From Antedon mediterranea (lineage: Eukaryota > Echinodermata > Crinoidea > Comatulida > Antedonidae), in NCBI RefSeq assembly GCF_964355755.1, contig NC_092670.1, positions 19,343,201-19,407,200 of the forward strand: DNA of 64,000 bases, in the 5' to 3' direction. The translations under genes were made by a program, and so were the position numbers. Below are positions 35,301 to 50,300 of this stretch, piece after piece. The notes under the pieces were generated by a model. It made no database searches. It had not been told where the DNA came from and saw only the letters and a list, made by a program, of their open reading frames with translations. Numbering within the stretch: the stretch's first letter is position 1; each line of letters opens with the position of its first letter.

Positions 35301-38300
35301 GACGCACAAGCATCATCTCATATATCTGGATAATTTTCTCAATGAACCATGGAACAGCTTGTAACTTCAACTTGGTGATGTTCTCATTGAGAGCTTCAAG
35401 AAGGACGACATAGTCTGGTGTTGGCAAGACCACACCTGGAAACAAGTCACTGATGATTCCTTCAAACAATGGCACATCCTAGTAACAAAAAATATACATA
35501 TACTGAAGACTTTCACAATTATCAATTACATTATATAATAAAAAAATGTATAGTACTGTACAAAGATGTATGGTACTGTTATAGGGTGGTAAGGTACTAA
35601 CTTAATGTGACAAAAAAATGTGATGTGCCCATATATAGACATGATGTCATATCACTACCATAATTGAGCATATCACTGCCATATTTGGGCACAACACACT
35701 TTTTTTGTCAAACTAGTTTGATAGTGTAGACAGAGCTTAAGATCATAGTATAAAAATATAAATGTGTGGAGGGTACGATTATACAAACCTGAGCTAAGAA
35801 CTTTGGTAAATTAACATCTTTAATAGCCCTCAATAACAGAATACTCTCTTTCTCATCTGGAAGAGCTAACTTCAAATTACCAGCAGCTGTCAATACAGAC
35901 TTTACTGCACGCATCCCATAATCATAGTGATGCTGGGAAGACAACTGTTCTGAACACAACCGGTATGTGGCAACGATTTTTCCAGCAAGACTTCGTGCAT
36001 CAACAAATCCCATACTGTAGAGAACAATCTCACCAATCATACCATAGTCAGGTACCATCATGGCTACCGTTCTGAACAGAACCTATGAATATAAAATAGA
36101 TTTCAGTATTGCATTATTGTATGTCCATCATAAAGTATTTCTGTCACCCAAGAGAGCAAACAAATTGTTGGAATGGTAAGGAAGTAATTTTGGTTTCCAT
36201 TTGAAAATGCAACGCAAGGATGTAGACGCATGAAAAGCGACAGTTTGCATAATCCATCACTTGTAATTATGCAAATCGATTGTACTTGCTTTGCATCTCT
36301 AGTGGGAACCAAGCATTAGACTTGCACAAGAGAAGGCATGAGTTTGAGACATGTATGTTGCAATTCTTTACTATCAATTGATTTGTGATTGGATTACTCA
36401 AATCACTTACATTTTGTTTACGTACTTACATTGCATCTCTAGTGGAACCAAGCATTAGACTTGCATTAAAGGAGGTATGTTACAATTCTTTCCTATCAAT
36501 TGATAAAGTTTTATATAAAAGTAAATCAAACTTATATCTGTAAAACCTACCTTTAAATTGTCAGGAAGATCAGATCTACCAGCATAGCCTGGGTTCATTG
36601 TGATGAACATGGTACACGTAGGATTTAAAGTCAACTCAGTCCCTTCAAACATAAACTTCTTTTGATTTCGCTGGATAGCATGCTGAATACTTTGAATCTG
36701 TTGAGCAACCACAGACAAGACTTCTAACTCGATCCGGTTAAACTCATCAAAGCATGCCCAAGCGCCAGCCTGTGCTAGTCCTTTAAAGAACTTCCCCATA
36801 GCTTTGTAATCCAAGCCATCTGAGCAGTTGAAGACAACGCATTGTTTGGCTACTGCTTTAGCAAGATCTTTGCTGGTCTCAGTCTTGCCTGTACCTGCTG
36901 GGCCTTCAGGAGCACCTCCAAGATTCAATTTCAGAGCACCCATCAGCGTCCTAGTAAAAAAATATAGATGGTTTGGAGCATTATGAATTGGTCAGTGTAT
37001 TATGTATGTATAATAGGCAAAAGCAAAATCTGTGTTACCTGTAACACCTATCTGTAAGTGGTGTGATAACCAAGCGTCCACTATTTCCAAGGTATTCATA
37101 GCCATATCGAATCTGTGTAGTTATCATCTGAACGTCAACTTCTGTGCCATTGAAGTAGTAGCGAAGTTGGCTGATCCAGTTGAAGTCAGCCTCTGAAGAC
37201 ACATCAAGTTCTTCTAAGCGAGCAACGACATCTCTGGCTAGAAGAGGTAAAGAACAAAGTGAATTAGCTAATGCAAATATTGAGAGAAGACCAATGGAAG
37301 TGTCACGAATGGTAAGCATTGACAAGTAGCATCAGGACACATTATTTTCAAATTAGCCTGGAAATAAGAAAGTAAATTTGGTTGACATTATCTTAAATAT
37401 GATGCATTTTACATAAACAAAATTAAACTGGTGGCTATTGATTGTATACAGTTAGCGCACATGTTGATGTTCAAAACATCACTTCCGCAACCCACTAGAC
37501 CACTATCGTATATAAATATATGTATTTTTTTTTTCTTTTGTTATGTTAAGTAGTAACAAAGAAGGCAGGGGTATACAGGCTGTGGTAGGGCTTTGACAGG
37601 TAGTAGGCAGAAAGAAGTAATCAATCTTACCATGTACATCCATAACTGTCAGAGCACCAAGTGTGACCCTGGCACCCTTCTCTAACTTGCCACGTACAAG
37701 ATCAACGATGTCACTCAGGTTCTCATTACTCTTCTCTAGGTATTTCTAAGTAAACAAAAAATATAAATGTAAGTAGTGGCATTGTAGCTGTGTCTTTATG
37801 CTTACCTGCCAACTAATAGCAAGGTACTCTAATGTTCTAATGGTCAAACAAATACATAATAGTTAAAATACACCTTCCAGTTCTTACATACCTTGAGTCC
37901 TCCTTTTTCTGTGATAGCCTCTGCAACTTCAGTTGTCCAATAAATCTGTGTACAGCAGAGGACGACCTGTCCAGGCCACTCTAGTACCCATTTGTTACGT
38001 GGGATGCTGGCATAGGCTCCTGTACCATCCTGAATGACCTTGCGAACACTCGCTATCATGATGTCTTCTACTTGGGCTAGCCATTTCTCAACCATACCCT
38101 ACAAAAAAATTGTGTAAATTCATTTTAAACAACATTGATTATGGGAAAGTATACATTACCTTTATTCATGTTACTGAAACTGTTTTACGGGTCTATCACA
38201 CCTGTTCCGGTCCGGCACCGGCAAATCAAATCGAACGTCAATGTTTGTTTTCACAACGCTCTACGTTGACATGCGCATAGCCGCGTGAAAACAAAACATT

Positions 38301-41300
38301 TACTTTCAATCTTCTTTGCCGCCGCCGGACTAGAACCGTGCTGGAACAGGTCTGAAAGACCCTTTAGACATGATTAGCACTATTTCATCATACCATATTT
38401 TGTGTATAAGCTCAATCACCAAAACAAACTGGATGGGAATTAGTTTGTACTTACTCTAGCTTTAGCAGGGTAGATCTTTGATGACAATGGCACAGTCTCT
38501 TTCTCAGCACTGATCATGCCAACAATCTCCTGCTGGTCAGTGAACTCCAGCTTGGCGATTCCTTCAAAGCACTTCTTCAAATGAGGCTGTACACGAAGAG
38601 GATCTTTTGTTTCTGACAAGATCTCAAGCAGTTCATCATTTGACAAGAAAAAGAACCTTAATGGATGAAAAGAAACAATATTTAGAGATATAACTCGCCA
38701 AAGAAGCTCAAACCCTAATCTGTTCTTTTAAAGGGCCAATAGTTGTAATTCACTTGTTAATTACCTTGGAAAATATAATCTCTTCTTCTCGAGATAGTCG
38801 TTCAATCCTTTCTGAATCTCTTCAAGAAGTTGGTTTGATTCCACCAGTCTGCCCAACATGTTTGGCTGTGCTGTACATACAAGTGCCTTTGTGTCCTTAA
38901 CCTGCACAGAACGAATACAAACATCATTTTATAAAGGCTAGGTAGAACTTGAACAGATTCACAGATTGTAATACAACTACTTTAAATTCTGTATAAAGCT
39001 GTCAAACTGTGACAAATCAATTTGATGTGTCCATATATGGACACAATAATGTCATATTACTACCATATTTGGGCACATCACCCTTCTTTTTTGTCAAACT
39101 AGTTTGATAATGTAGACAGCCCTTAGACTTACAGATTCTGTCATGATGTCCTTCCAGTAACTATCAACAATACCAAACTTGCGTCCTTCTTCAGGCATTT
39201 GAGCCATAATATCTTCAGAGCTAAAGATTGGTTCTAGATAGAGCCAAGTGGCCTGGCATTTAAGCCATGAGTCTAGGATGTCTTGCATTGTAACCAGTTT
39301 CTCTTCCCATTCCTGTGAAGTAAGAGGTAAATGAGGTCCTGTTAGGCACTGCTTTGTGGAAGCCCTAGACAAAAATGTATGGCAATGTCCTAATAAAGGA
39401 GGAAACAATTAGAGATACTATATTTGTTTTGAAACAATGTTTCTCTGTTAAAATAACCATACCTTGACTTCCTGTTCAAATGGTTTAATGTATGGAGAGC
39501 CTCGCATTGTCTGTGTCTTCACAACATGGTCATCAAGAACTAATTGTATCTCATCTACACTTGACAGAATGGAAACACCCTGAAAATATATAGACATATA
39601 TTATAAATTGATGTCCTAAGGAAATAAAAAGAAAAAAAAATATATGATATAGTACAGTATGGCGCTCGGAATTTGGTCATTACAGACAGCACACACTACA
39701 TGATTGGCAGTCAACCAATCAAATGACAAGGTTACACAAAATCGCCTTAATATTAAAACTAATCTGCTGCTAAGCCCACCCAAACTATATAGCAGGTGGT
39801 TGCACTTACTGTATCTCTATATGGCACAAATTCAAAGCTAACATCTGCCCACTCTCCTTTCATTTTCTCCATTGCTTTCTCCAGCGAGTATTCTTTACTG
39901 GCTGCAGCACCAACCTCTTCAAGCCTAAGTAACCATGAAAGAAATGATTTACTGCAGTAACAACAAAATATATTGCTGAGTTTCCACTGACATGTCTAGC
40001 CATAAGGGATGAGTACCAGGTTGGAAATTTTTCTGAAGACCGTAGACTTGATGAATACAACTGTCCTATTTCATGCACAAATACAGTAGGGGTGTTCATC
40101 AATACGTAGGAAAGGAAATACACAGGAAAGTCTTCCCTTAAGCTCTGTCTACACTATCAAACTTGCTTGACAAAAAAAAGTGTAATGTACTGTAGTGCTA
40201 TGAAATTATCATGTCCATAAATGGGCACATTACATTTAAAGTTTGATAGTGTAGACAGGGCTTTAATAGTGGTGTCCAATGGAGGGGTTCTACTGTATGA
40301 TACATGCATCAAACGTTGTCTTACTTATCCATATATTTACTGAGTCCCAATTCTAATATGTGGTAAAAGGATGTCTCTTCATCAGGCTTCAACTGGAATC
40401 CAACAACATCACTCATCTACAACAAATAAAAAGTATATTTTATGCTGGTTAAAATGGTAAGCTGTACCTACACTATCTGTGACAAACAAATGTGATATGC
40501 CCAAATATGGTAGTGATATGATGTCATCGTGTCCATATATGTGCACATCATTTTTTTCACAAAGTTTGATAGTGCAGATAGAGCTTAATGTTACTTTCAC
40601 ATACAAGCTTCTGGGCTTCTAGATACTAAAGATTGATATTTGGTCTATACTGTATGTACTTCCTTGTATTTTGTATATGACCATTTTATAAATAAATTGT
40701 GAATAAACTATTTTAAGTGTGGCTCTGAGTGAGGACACTTAATCATTTTCACCATCCACAGGCAATGCACTCATTGCCTGCATTGCCTGTTAGTTGAGAA
40801 CCAATGAACTATACTGTATGTATTAAGATACAATTGCATATCTGTACATGGAAAATGAGTCTATTAATCTACTATTCAAGGATTTTCTACAGTATAGGCA
40901 ACATAAAATCAGTTCAAACAAGTTTGTTTTGTACCCTTTCCCAATGACGGTCCCTAATTCCAGGATTACAGACAACAGATAGAACTGGCAAGTGTTGCTT
41001 GAATTTATCAATCTTTCCCTTGACATTATTCGCAATTCTCTGTGGTCCTGGTTGGTCACCAAATGACTTTGCTAATTTGTACATAGTCCTGTACATTGTG
41101 TCCACTGTCTCTGTCACTTTCTCTGCATCAAGCTGTTGGAATGGGCCTAGTGTTGAGATAAAAAAATTATATTAGAAAGTTTAAAAGGTTTGTAGGAATA
41201 TGGTAAGCAAGTTTAAAGCTCTGTCTACACTTAGAAAGTAGTTTGACAAAAAAAGTTTGATGTGCTAAATATGGTAGTGATTTGACATCATCATGTCCAC

Positions 41301-44300
41301 ACTTTTTTGTCACATAAAGTTTGATAGTGCAGGCAGAGCTTAAGGAGTACTGGAGAGATAGTATGGCAGCATGCAGTGAGTGATAGTCATTTTGTTGTTG
41401 TTTTTTAAGGGGTATGGTTCTTGATTCTTAGTGTGATAATCCCTATTGCATCTCATATGAAGCCACTGCATAAAGGGTGCCGGTGACACCAGATAGAAAC
41501 AGCCTAATAATTATATGGGCTGGAAACTTCTGATGAAAGATTCTCTTGGCTCTGTTAAGTGCACATAAACCATATGTGTTTATGTGTTTTAAGATAATTA
41601 CAGTTAATAAATGTATTACATAGTCTCTGTTATAGCTTACCATTCAACCATGTCTCATACTGTGTATGGAAATCAAGTGCAGTATTCCAAAGGCTGTCAT
41701 AGGGAGTTTTTGCTGCAAACATGGCAGAAAGGAGGGGGAAACTAGTTGCCTCCCACTCAAGTAGTTCCTCTTCTTTGTTCAGACCATCGAGTTCATCTCT
41801 GGCATCTTCCATTTGGCTCTGAAGCTCATTCAGTTTGTCCACATTTCCCTTCATTTCGTCCATACTCAACATCTTTAGAAAAAGAAATGATTTGTAATGT
41901 TTAAATTGGAAAGTTTTAATTTAAGAAGTCTTACCTTTAATAATTCATTGATTTTGTATTCAGGCACACAAATAATGATACTGTATTATATACTGTATGT
42001 TAAACAAACCAATTATACACACAATAAGTACAAACATGGACACAAATAACAACAAATGTATGTACTTTTAAAGCAACACCAAACAAGCATTCTGACTATA
42101 AACTTGAGCATTTTAACCAACTTTACCAACTGAATAACATATGTATGTACAGAGCAGTTTGAAGCACAACAAAAAACACATGCGGATACAGTCTTCCCAT
42201 TGTTAAATCCCAGTTTTAATAAGTTTTGAATTTTGAATCGCTTGGCCCTCATTCCCTTTACTGCATCCCTAAATATTAAACCAAGCTAATTTTTTAATCT
42301 AATATCCTTTTAAGCCCAACAAAATTTCTATAGTAACCATATGCATAGTAAACCAATATAACACATTAAGAAATTTCTCAAAAACCAAATTACAATAATA
42401 CCCTTTACACATCTTGTAACAAGTTGTAACCATGTTTGATCTCCCAACTTATTACACGTTTTCACAAACGGATACGCAAAACTTGTGAAATTTTTGAAAG
42501 AAAGCATAGTTGCAGGCTATTTAATTACTATGTTTGGTCAGTAACAACTCTGGACTTCTCCGACCAAAAACAGGCCTCTCATCGGTGTGTTTTTTCCCAC
42601 AAGGAGTCCCTCGTGAAATCTCGGAAGATTTTCCACAAAATCGTATTCACACCATGCAAATCTGGTTACAACTTGTTACAATTTTTTCAGATACGAAATG
42701 GGTATTAGTGAAAATAAAAAAGAATGTTTTAGTAGTAACAAACAAGCAAACACAACAGTAAAACTGAAGATATTAACACCAACATTAAATGATACTATAC
42801 CTTTCCTCTTGGCTATTCAAAAGCATTACGGAAAAAAAATTATAAATTTAAATAGTAAAATTGAATACTATAATTGTCATAAATGGGTAGAAAGCTTTTT
42901 TGCTTGTTTTGTGGTTGTCCCTGTTTTATTTCTCAGTTTTAAAATGTTACAATTTTACTTTATTGTGTCGTGATTGAAATAAAATGAAAAAAATTTAATA
43001 TCTAGGACTCAGACATATACTGTAAGCTACGGTTGTTAGTACATATAAATAAATAAGTAACTTTTAAGGTTTTTATCAAGTTAAATTATTATTTTTGATC
43101 GCCGATTATTGTGACATTTTTTGTCATACTGTACCTCCTTCTTTCTGAAAAGTTCCACTTCACGGTTATACTCTTGCAGTTTGTCATCAAATTGTTGAAC
43201 CTTCTTTCGCACCTCTTCCTCTGCCTGTTCTCGTCGATTCAAGAGACGGTTACGACACAACTCAAAGACGGTCTGAATGTGGTCTGGCCAATGGAACACT
43301 GTACTGTTCAGCTTTATGTCCTCATCTTTAACAAAATAATACTTTAGAATTGGAAAATACCAAACAGTTTCCTTCAATAGCATTCAATTTTTGATTTTCA
43401 TTCCCAAGATTCAAGGAATTAACAGATTTGTAAGGTTGTCTAAGCAAGTCTAACTGTGGAATGGGGAAAATATTACAAAATTACTGGTCTTTATAGCTCT
43501 TACTTACATGGAAGTGTTGCATAGTCCAATAAAAACATCAAGCGGCTAGCTGCCTCGTCTATCTCATCTTTAAGTTTGTGAACTGTGACCTCACTAGAAA
43601 CTCGCAAGTAATCACCAAGCTCTACAACACCTGATGTGGTATCTGGCATCTCGCTCACACGTTCCGTGATTTCATCATATCGTTTGCAGATACTGAAAAT
43701 AAATTATATATGTAACATCTTAAAAAAAGTAGATAATATTTTTTTTTAGAGTTATACCTTTTGAAAGAGCTGCTTCCAGTTTAAAGTTTGTCAAGATTAT
43801 TTATACCGACCAGAGATCCACTTAGTTTTAGCCCGTGTTGAATATTGTGTCCTGTAGGCTAGATAGAACATAGCGTATCATGGAAAACCAATGTTGATTT
43901 CTTAAGGTAAGCATTTAATAGACTACATCGACTATGTTTATGTAAAGGTTTTGCTATACGTTTATTGATGCCTATCCTATATTATAATTAATATTTACAT
44001 TTTAAATATCTATATTAATTTTTTTTAATTTAGCTATTATAATTTGTTGTACCTTTTGTTCAATACCCTGTTTTCATCAACTTCAAACTTGACTAGACGT
44101 TCCTTCAACTTTTGCGCTCTGTTACAAAGGTCAAGGTTCAGCATCCTGCAGTCCAGACAGAACATACTGAGAGGAACAGTGATGTGGAGAGAAGAGATCT
44201 CCTCCTTTAGCTGGACATAACTATTAATCTTCTTAATGAATCCTTGCAAAGAGTGCCGCTCCTTAAGGAATGCAGATACGTCGGCTTCTGCCTTGTTGTT

Positions 44301-47300
44301 CAGAAGGTCGTGGTATTTCCTATACGTGTTCAGGTAGCGTGATGGACCAACTGTGTTTTGTTTGAAGATTTCCATGGCTTTGTCTATAAAATCAGTCACT
44401 AATTGTTCTTCAAGTTTCACTGTTCGTAGTAGCAGACGATGGCTTTTAAGCTCTGGGAAAATGTCACACTCAACCTGAAGCAAAGAGTATAAAGAATGAG
44501 TACAATGTACCATTTAAAAAATAGCTTGTGTGATTATTGTAAAAAGTTAGAAACAAAGTTATGTGATTTTGTTCCATTACATTTAAAAGATGTTTTTATA
44601 ACAGCTAGATCAGGTAATAGAATAGTACCTACCCTTTGTAAGCCTTCTCCTGACTGAATTACTTTAGAGAAGCACTTGAGAATGATGTCTCTGCAGTGTC
44701 TGAATGGTGGGTCAAAGGAAATTTTAGGCTCATCTACCTTCAACTTAATGATCATGATTTGAGGCATGACATATTCAAGTTCCTTGTACTCATCTTCAAA
44801 ATCATTCCCTGCCTGATAAAATATATAAGTAATAATAAAACATTGGATTAAACTACAATTAAAAGGAAAGAGAAAAGATTCTGGCATAGACAGAAATGTT
44901 CCTGACAACACGATTCAGAAGTGTGTTGGAAATGTATTTCATTACCAGGTACCTGTGGAGTAACGGCTCACTGGCTAAACCTTAGGAGTGCTAAACCATA
45001 GGCCTTAGCCCTGTGCATTTCACCACTTCCTGGTACCCTATTCCTTCAAAATAATTGTTATACAAACTATGTATATTATACTGTAGACCACATTTCTTTT
45101 CATTTATTTCGTCAGAAAAGAACAACACATGACAAAACAAAAAGAGTTCAAAATTCAAAAGACTGGTTAAACAAACACCAAAATGAATCACCGTCAAGTG
45201 GCTCACCAAAATGGAAATTTAAATGAGTTTTAGTATTTGTGAAGCATTCCTAAATCTACTATGCTCATACTATGCTACTACTAGTTTGATGTGTAATGTG
45301 CCCAAATATCGTAGTGATATGCTTAAATATGGTAGTAGATATGACATCATGTCCATATATGGGCACATCACATTTTTTTGTCACATAAAGTTTGATAGTC
45401 TAGCTTAAGGACATACATTATGAATTTCAAAGAACTCCAAAAAGTCAGCCAATGAATTGATGACCATGCTTCTTAGTTGGATGGACATCAGAGAAGCAAT
45501 GCATGCAAAGAATTCCTGGAGACGCTGGGTTGACTCTAGGCTGTGAAGATGCAGCCACAACTGCCGATGGTTTGATATTATTTGTGCACAGCTTGGAATC
45601 CACCTAAAAAAAAATAGAACAGTCAGAGAGTAATCTTGTTAATTAAGATCCACATAAATGAAGATGTGTGTAGAGAGTGGAGTGACGGCTATGAGTGATC
45701 ACTGGCTAAACCAAGGTGCCCCAGAGCTTAAAGGGTTCCAGAGCACGAGCAGCCCTAATTCAACTACTTGGAGCTAGAGGGCCCTTAGGAGTGCTCAACC
45801 TTTTCCCCCTGTGTAACGCCACTGTGTGTAGATTGGCTTTAGGTTGTCGCAAGTCCTAATTCATTCACATACTTACGTTGTCTTAAGGATTTGATGTGCC
45901 TCTTTACAGTGCTGTTTGACAAGGACTTCAAATTCTTCTGGAAGCAGTGGTAACTCTGCTGAGAGTAGATCTGACAAGCGTACAAATCGTAGGTGACTGA
46001 ATCTACAAATATACAAAGGTATCATTTATTCTACTATTCTAAAACAATGTACAAGAAATTCAGAAATATCCCATATCCAGAAAACATTAATAGAATCTGT
46101 GTAAACTTGTAGAATAGATGTGGTTATACACAATGCACTTTCTCTATATGATCGATGTAGAACAATCACAAACCTAATATAAAGATCTGTCTACACTATC
46201 AAACTTTATGTGACAAAAAAAAATCATCACACTTTTTTTTGTCAAACTAGTTTGATAATGTAGACAGAGCTTTAAAATAGACCTCATTTATCCAAGAGCC
46301 TACAGAAATGAAATACCAATGCTTACCTCTCATGCCATAGATCCTGTAGTTCTAGCATCATAGGGTTTGTAGTAAACAGATGCTGTTCATTGTGTTCTTT
46401 GTTGACCGAGTACGTATTATGCCAGGGGACAGGCGCCCTCACGATCCGCCGTGGGAACACTTTAGGAATCCAGTCGATGTAAAGACGAATTTTTTCTTCT
46501 GGGTCTTTTAATATGTAATCAACTAAAAATAGATAACAAATTAAGTAAATATTTTATGGGAAAAACTTCATTTAGCAAGCTCTCGATAGTAGAGTGATTT
46601 ATTTTATTCATTTATCTACTAAAAAAACATTTGAACAGGATACTATTTTACTACTATGCTCCTGTTTTGAGTATTTGTACATGGCCTAAAAAACAATATA
46701 CTTCATGTTTTTAAAAGTATTATTTATAAAAATAAATAATAAATATAAACATAAAGTACTTACTAATGGCTTTTCTAGCACTAAAATCATAGTCAGAGAA
46801 TATCTCATTTTCAAGTATTTCAACAGCTTTCTGCATGGAAGTGCTTTCAAGTAAAGAATTCGGCACATGACTTCTGACTTTTTCAATCATACCTACTGGT
46901 GGAGATGCCAACATTGATGACTGTATTCCTTTAGTAATGTAGTAATGATAACGCTGTTGTTGAAAAAAAACAAATAATTTATTCAAATTATATACACACC
47001 CAACAGCGAGCAACTTGCCAATTATAGGATGGATAAACTATTTTTTTATAATTTATCGTGGTTATAAACTAAGTTTCATTTGAAGCTTAGGAAGTGGAGT
47101 TGAAAGAGTTACAACTCTGGCACTACTGTAGGTCAGGATTGAACCCTGTACAGTAGGTCAGGATTGAACCCTGGACCTTTGGATTGGAAAAGAAGCACAT
47201 TCAATTATTGATGAGAAAGTCATTTATCTTCTATGTAAGGTGAATTGGATTTTCTTTTTTTCATAGATAAGACAGAAAATGACCACTTGCCTCTATATCT

Positions 47301-50300
47301 CTTTCACTTGGTTCTCCTTCATTCTCGTCTTCTCTGCTTTCTTTGTCCAAAATAATGTCCATTTGCTCCATTGGGGTCATTGGTCGAGACAGAGGCGGCA
47401 CAGAAACAAGTCTACATAAAAAGTGGTTATTATACATTCAGTCATATGTGTTAGGTTCGAACACAATGTCAAGTTTGCAGAGACTAGTATTTTGTGGTTT
47501 AACACTTTTGAATGAATGGGTGTTGTAAGAAATTTGACTTTAATATCTAGTTGTGAAGCATTATTTTAATATAAGCTATTATGAATGATTTTGAACAGTT
47601 TTCCAAACACAAATCTTACGCCATGCTCTGTAAATTTTGACCATTTTTCTTGCCCACAAATGTCTTAGCACGAGGTGAGATCTGCATAAGTTTTGTAGGT
47701 GACGTCTTCCCATTTCTTGGTGATCTCTTTGCTGATAATTAGTTAAGGAAAAGAAATGATGAATAAATTTGTGCAAACAAATGGTAAAACGGTGGTATGT
47801 TATGTATGTACCATTTGCAGATAGGGGTGTTCCACTAAAATTCTTCTATTTGCACTTCGTGGAGAAAGGGCTAAAGTTGGTTTATCCAAGTAGCTAAGCA
47901 CAAAATAGCCAAACAAATTTGCTAAATACATTACTATTTTATCAATTACTACTACTAGAGAAAAAAGAAAATATATTGGAGTATAAATACTATGTAACAT
48001 TTAACCAGAGAATAACAGTAACATTTTAAAATATTTATCTAAAACTATAAATTAGGCCCCTGATAATGTTTTGTATGTAGCTCTATCTACACTATCAAAC
48101 AAAATGTGATGTGCCCATATATGGACTCGATGACATCATATCACTACCATATTTGAGCATATCACTACCATATTTGGGCACATCATACTTTTTTTGTCAA
48201 ACTAGTTTGATAGTGTAGACAGAGCTTCAGTACAGCAGAAACATGTATAGTTAATATAATCAATAGCCGTTCTTATATAACTGCTATAAGACAATAAAAC
48301 AATCAATTAAATCAAAGAAATTAGCACTTAATAGCCGTTATAATATTTATATTTATAGAAACATATTTATCTGTAAGAAATATGTCAAAATAAGTAGCAG
48401 ACAATAGCTAATCAATAAGAGCTAGGTTTGCACCTGACTACAGAGTTGAAAGGAAGTAACCGCTATTGAGAACAATTTATGTAGATATCCTTATAATAAT
48501 AATTGACTGGAGAAATCAATTGTACAGAATGTCTGTGTTAGCATGTTTTATGCATAATGATATGGTTAGATGTTGTATAATTTACTGGAGTAATGCAAAT
48601 GGTACTGTTAATACATACAGCACAATAAGACTAGATGTACAAAGTATGTGGGTTGGCTATAAGATTAATTTTAACTGGCCATAAAACAGTTTTTTTAGTG
48701 ACCTAAATTAAATTTTTACTGGTCATCTATATTTTCAACCAAAAATAACCAGAGTGCCAGTTTCTGTAAAGTTTTAATTGTTTGTTTTTACTGGCCATTA
48801 GCCGTCGACATATACTAGCATATATTTAATAATGACCTAAAATTTAGGTCACTATTGATGATAATGCATTATTAATATTAATTATAAAATCATTATATTA
48901 GGTGTTAAATTACAGTTATTATCAATCTGCTTGCCATGAGTAAACAAATTGAATGTATAATAGAATAACACACATGTTAACTAAACAATTTCAAACTCAA
49001 TAACCATTAGAAGTCATAAGTGAGAAATGAAATCAAAGATGAGTAGAGTAAAGGCCAATTTACACAGAGTAAGCGGAAAGCCGTGTAGCTTGTCTCACAT
49101 ACAATCTGTATCTATCCTGTCCGCTCTGCATTGTGTGTAAATGGTCATAAGGACTTATTTTTTTCAGCCATCTTTAAAGAGGGTAACCCTTCCAGTTTAG
49201 CCAGTAGGTTAACTAAATATTCAGAGGCTCTCTTTCACAAAATTAAAATACATTGCAACAATAGATTCAATATTTTTATTACCGTTACAACTTGTCTGTG
49301 TAAATTGGCCTTAATGATCATTTCTTCTAGCAAGATCTGTATGTATGTATCATGTATTCTCTACCCGAGTTCTAAGACCTATATGGATTTCAATTTAATT
49401 CTTAACGTAATGAAATATATCAAATTTAATTATTTGAGTAATAGATATTTATATTATAATCCAAAAACAAAATATTGAATATTCACTGTGTATGAACCTA
49501 CAGTATGTATGAATGCATTGGATACCTGCCTCCAACAAATGCCATTGAAATCAATTCATTAGTTGTTGTGATTTACTTCATAAGGCTATAATAACCTTCA
49601 TTACAATAATAGCAGAATTATACACTACTAGATGGTACGCGAGCGAAGCGAGCGTACCATCTAGGTCGTGCCCACAGATGGTTCTCGAATACATAATAAT
49701 TTCAGCGTTAAAAAACTGGCGATTTCAATTGTACGTACCGCAGGACAAATACATGTCGTTTACAGGAACGAATAAATAGACAATGTGATTTATGTACTCA
49801 ACTAAAAATATCACCCTGGGAATTACTTCCGAAAGAGAAACTTGTCACAAAATGAGACCAATTGTAATGTCAAATTTAAACAAATTTAATTTGTGTTTTG
49901 TATTTAACATTAGGGTTGAGGGATGGGGAAGAGGATGGGTGGAAAGAGGAACAATTTTTAAATATATTCTTTATCTATTTAGTAACGAAATATTAATTGT
50001 TTTCATGTTTTACAAATAATATACCACTAAACACAGTAAAACATTGCGATGTAATACTTTGTTGAAGCTATAACCGTCCAAGTCGATTGAAATAGTACAG
50101 TACATGTAACGATGTAACATCACTACGACGTGTATATGTTTATATAATGTAAAACAATTTGTGAAAACCACCTCTATTCGGGGAAAATGATAAATTCGAT
50201 TTGATCGTCAATAAATATTAAATTATCTAACTCAACTTAATAAGTAGGCCTAATGGTTTTCAATTGTTTCTTAGAGCCAATTCATACTTAAGTTGGTTCC

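Noticed and set aside
47085-47180. tRNA-like B boxes on the minus strand (GGTTCAATCC twice)
   Set aside because: A short direct duplication with no A box or cloverleaf; probably a repeat remnant in a dynein intron.
47812-47890. Extra N-terminal dynein exon (minus frame [18 protein letters not shown])
   Set aside because: It looks protein-like, but its donor leaves phase 0 while the next exon needs phase 1, and the compatible frame has a stop.
49131-50019. Plus-strand frames of 75-115 codons
   Set aside because: Low-complexity AT-rich translation inside a dynein intron overlapping a palindromic element; no start context or homology-like pattern.
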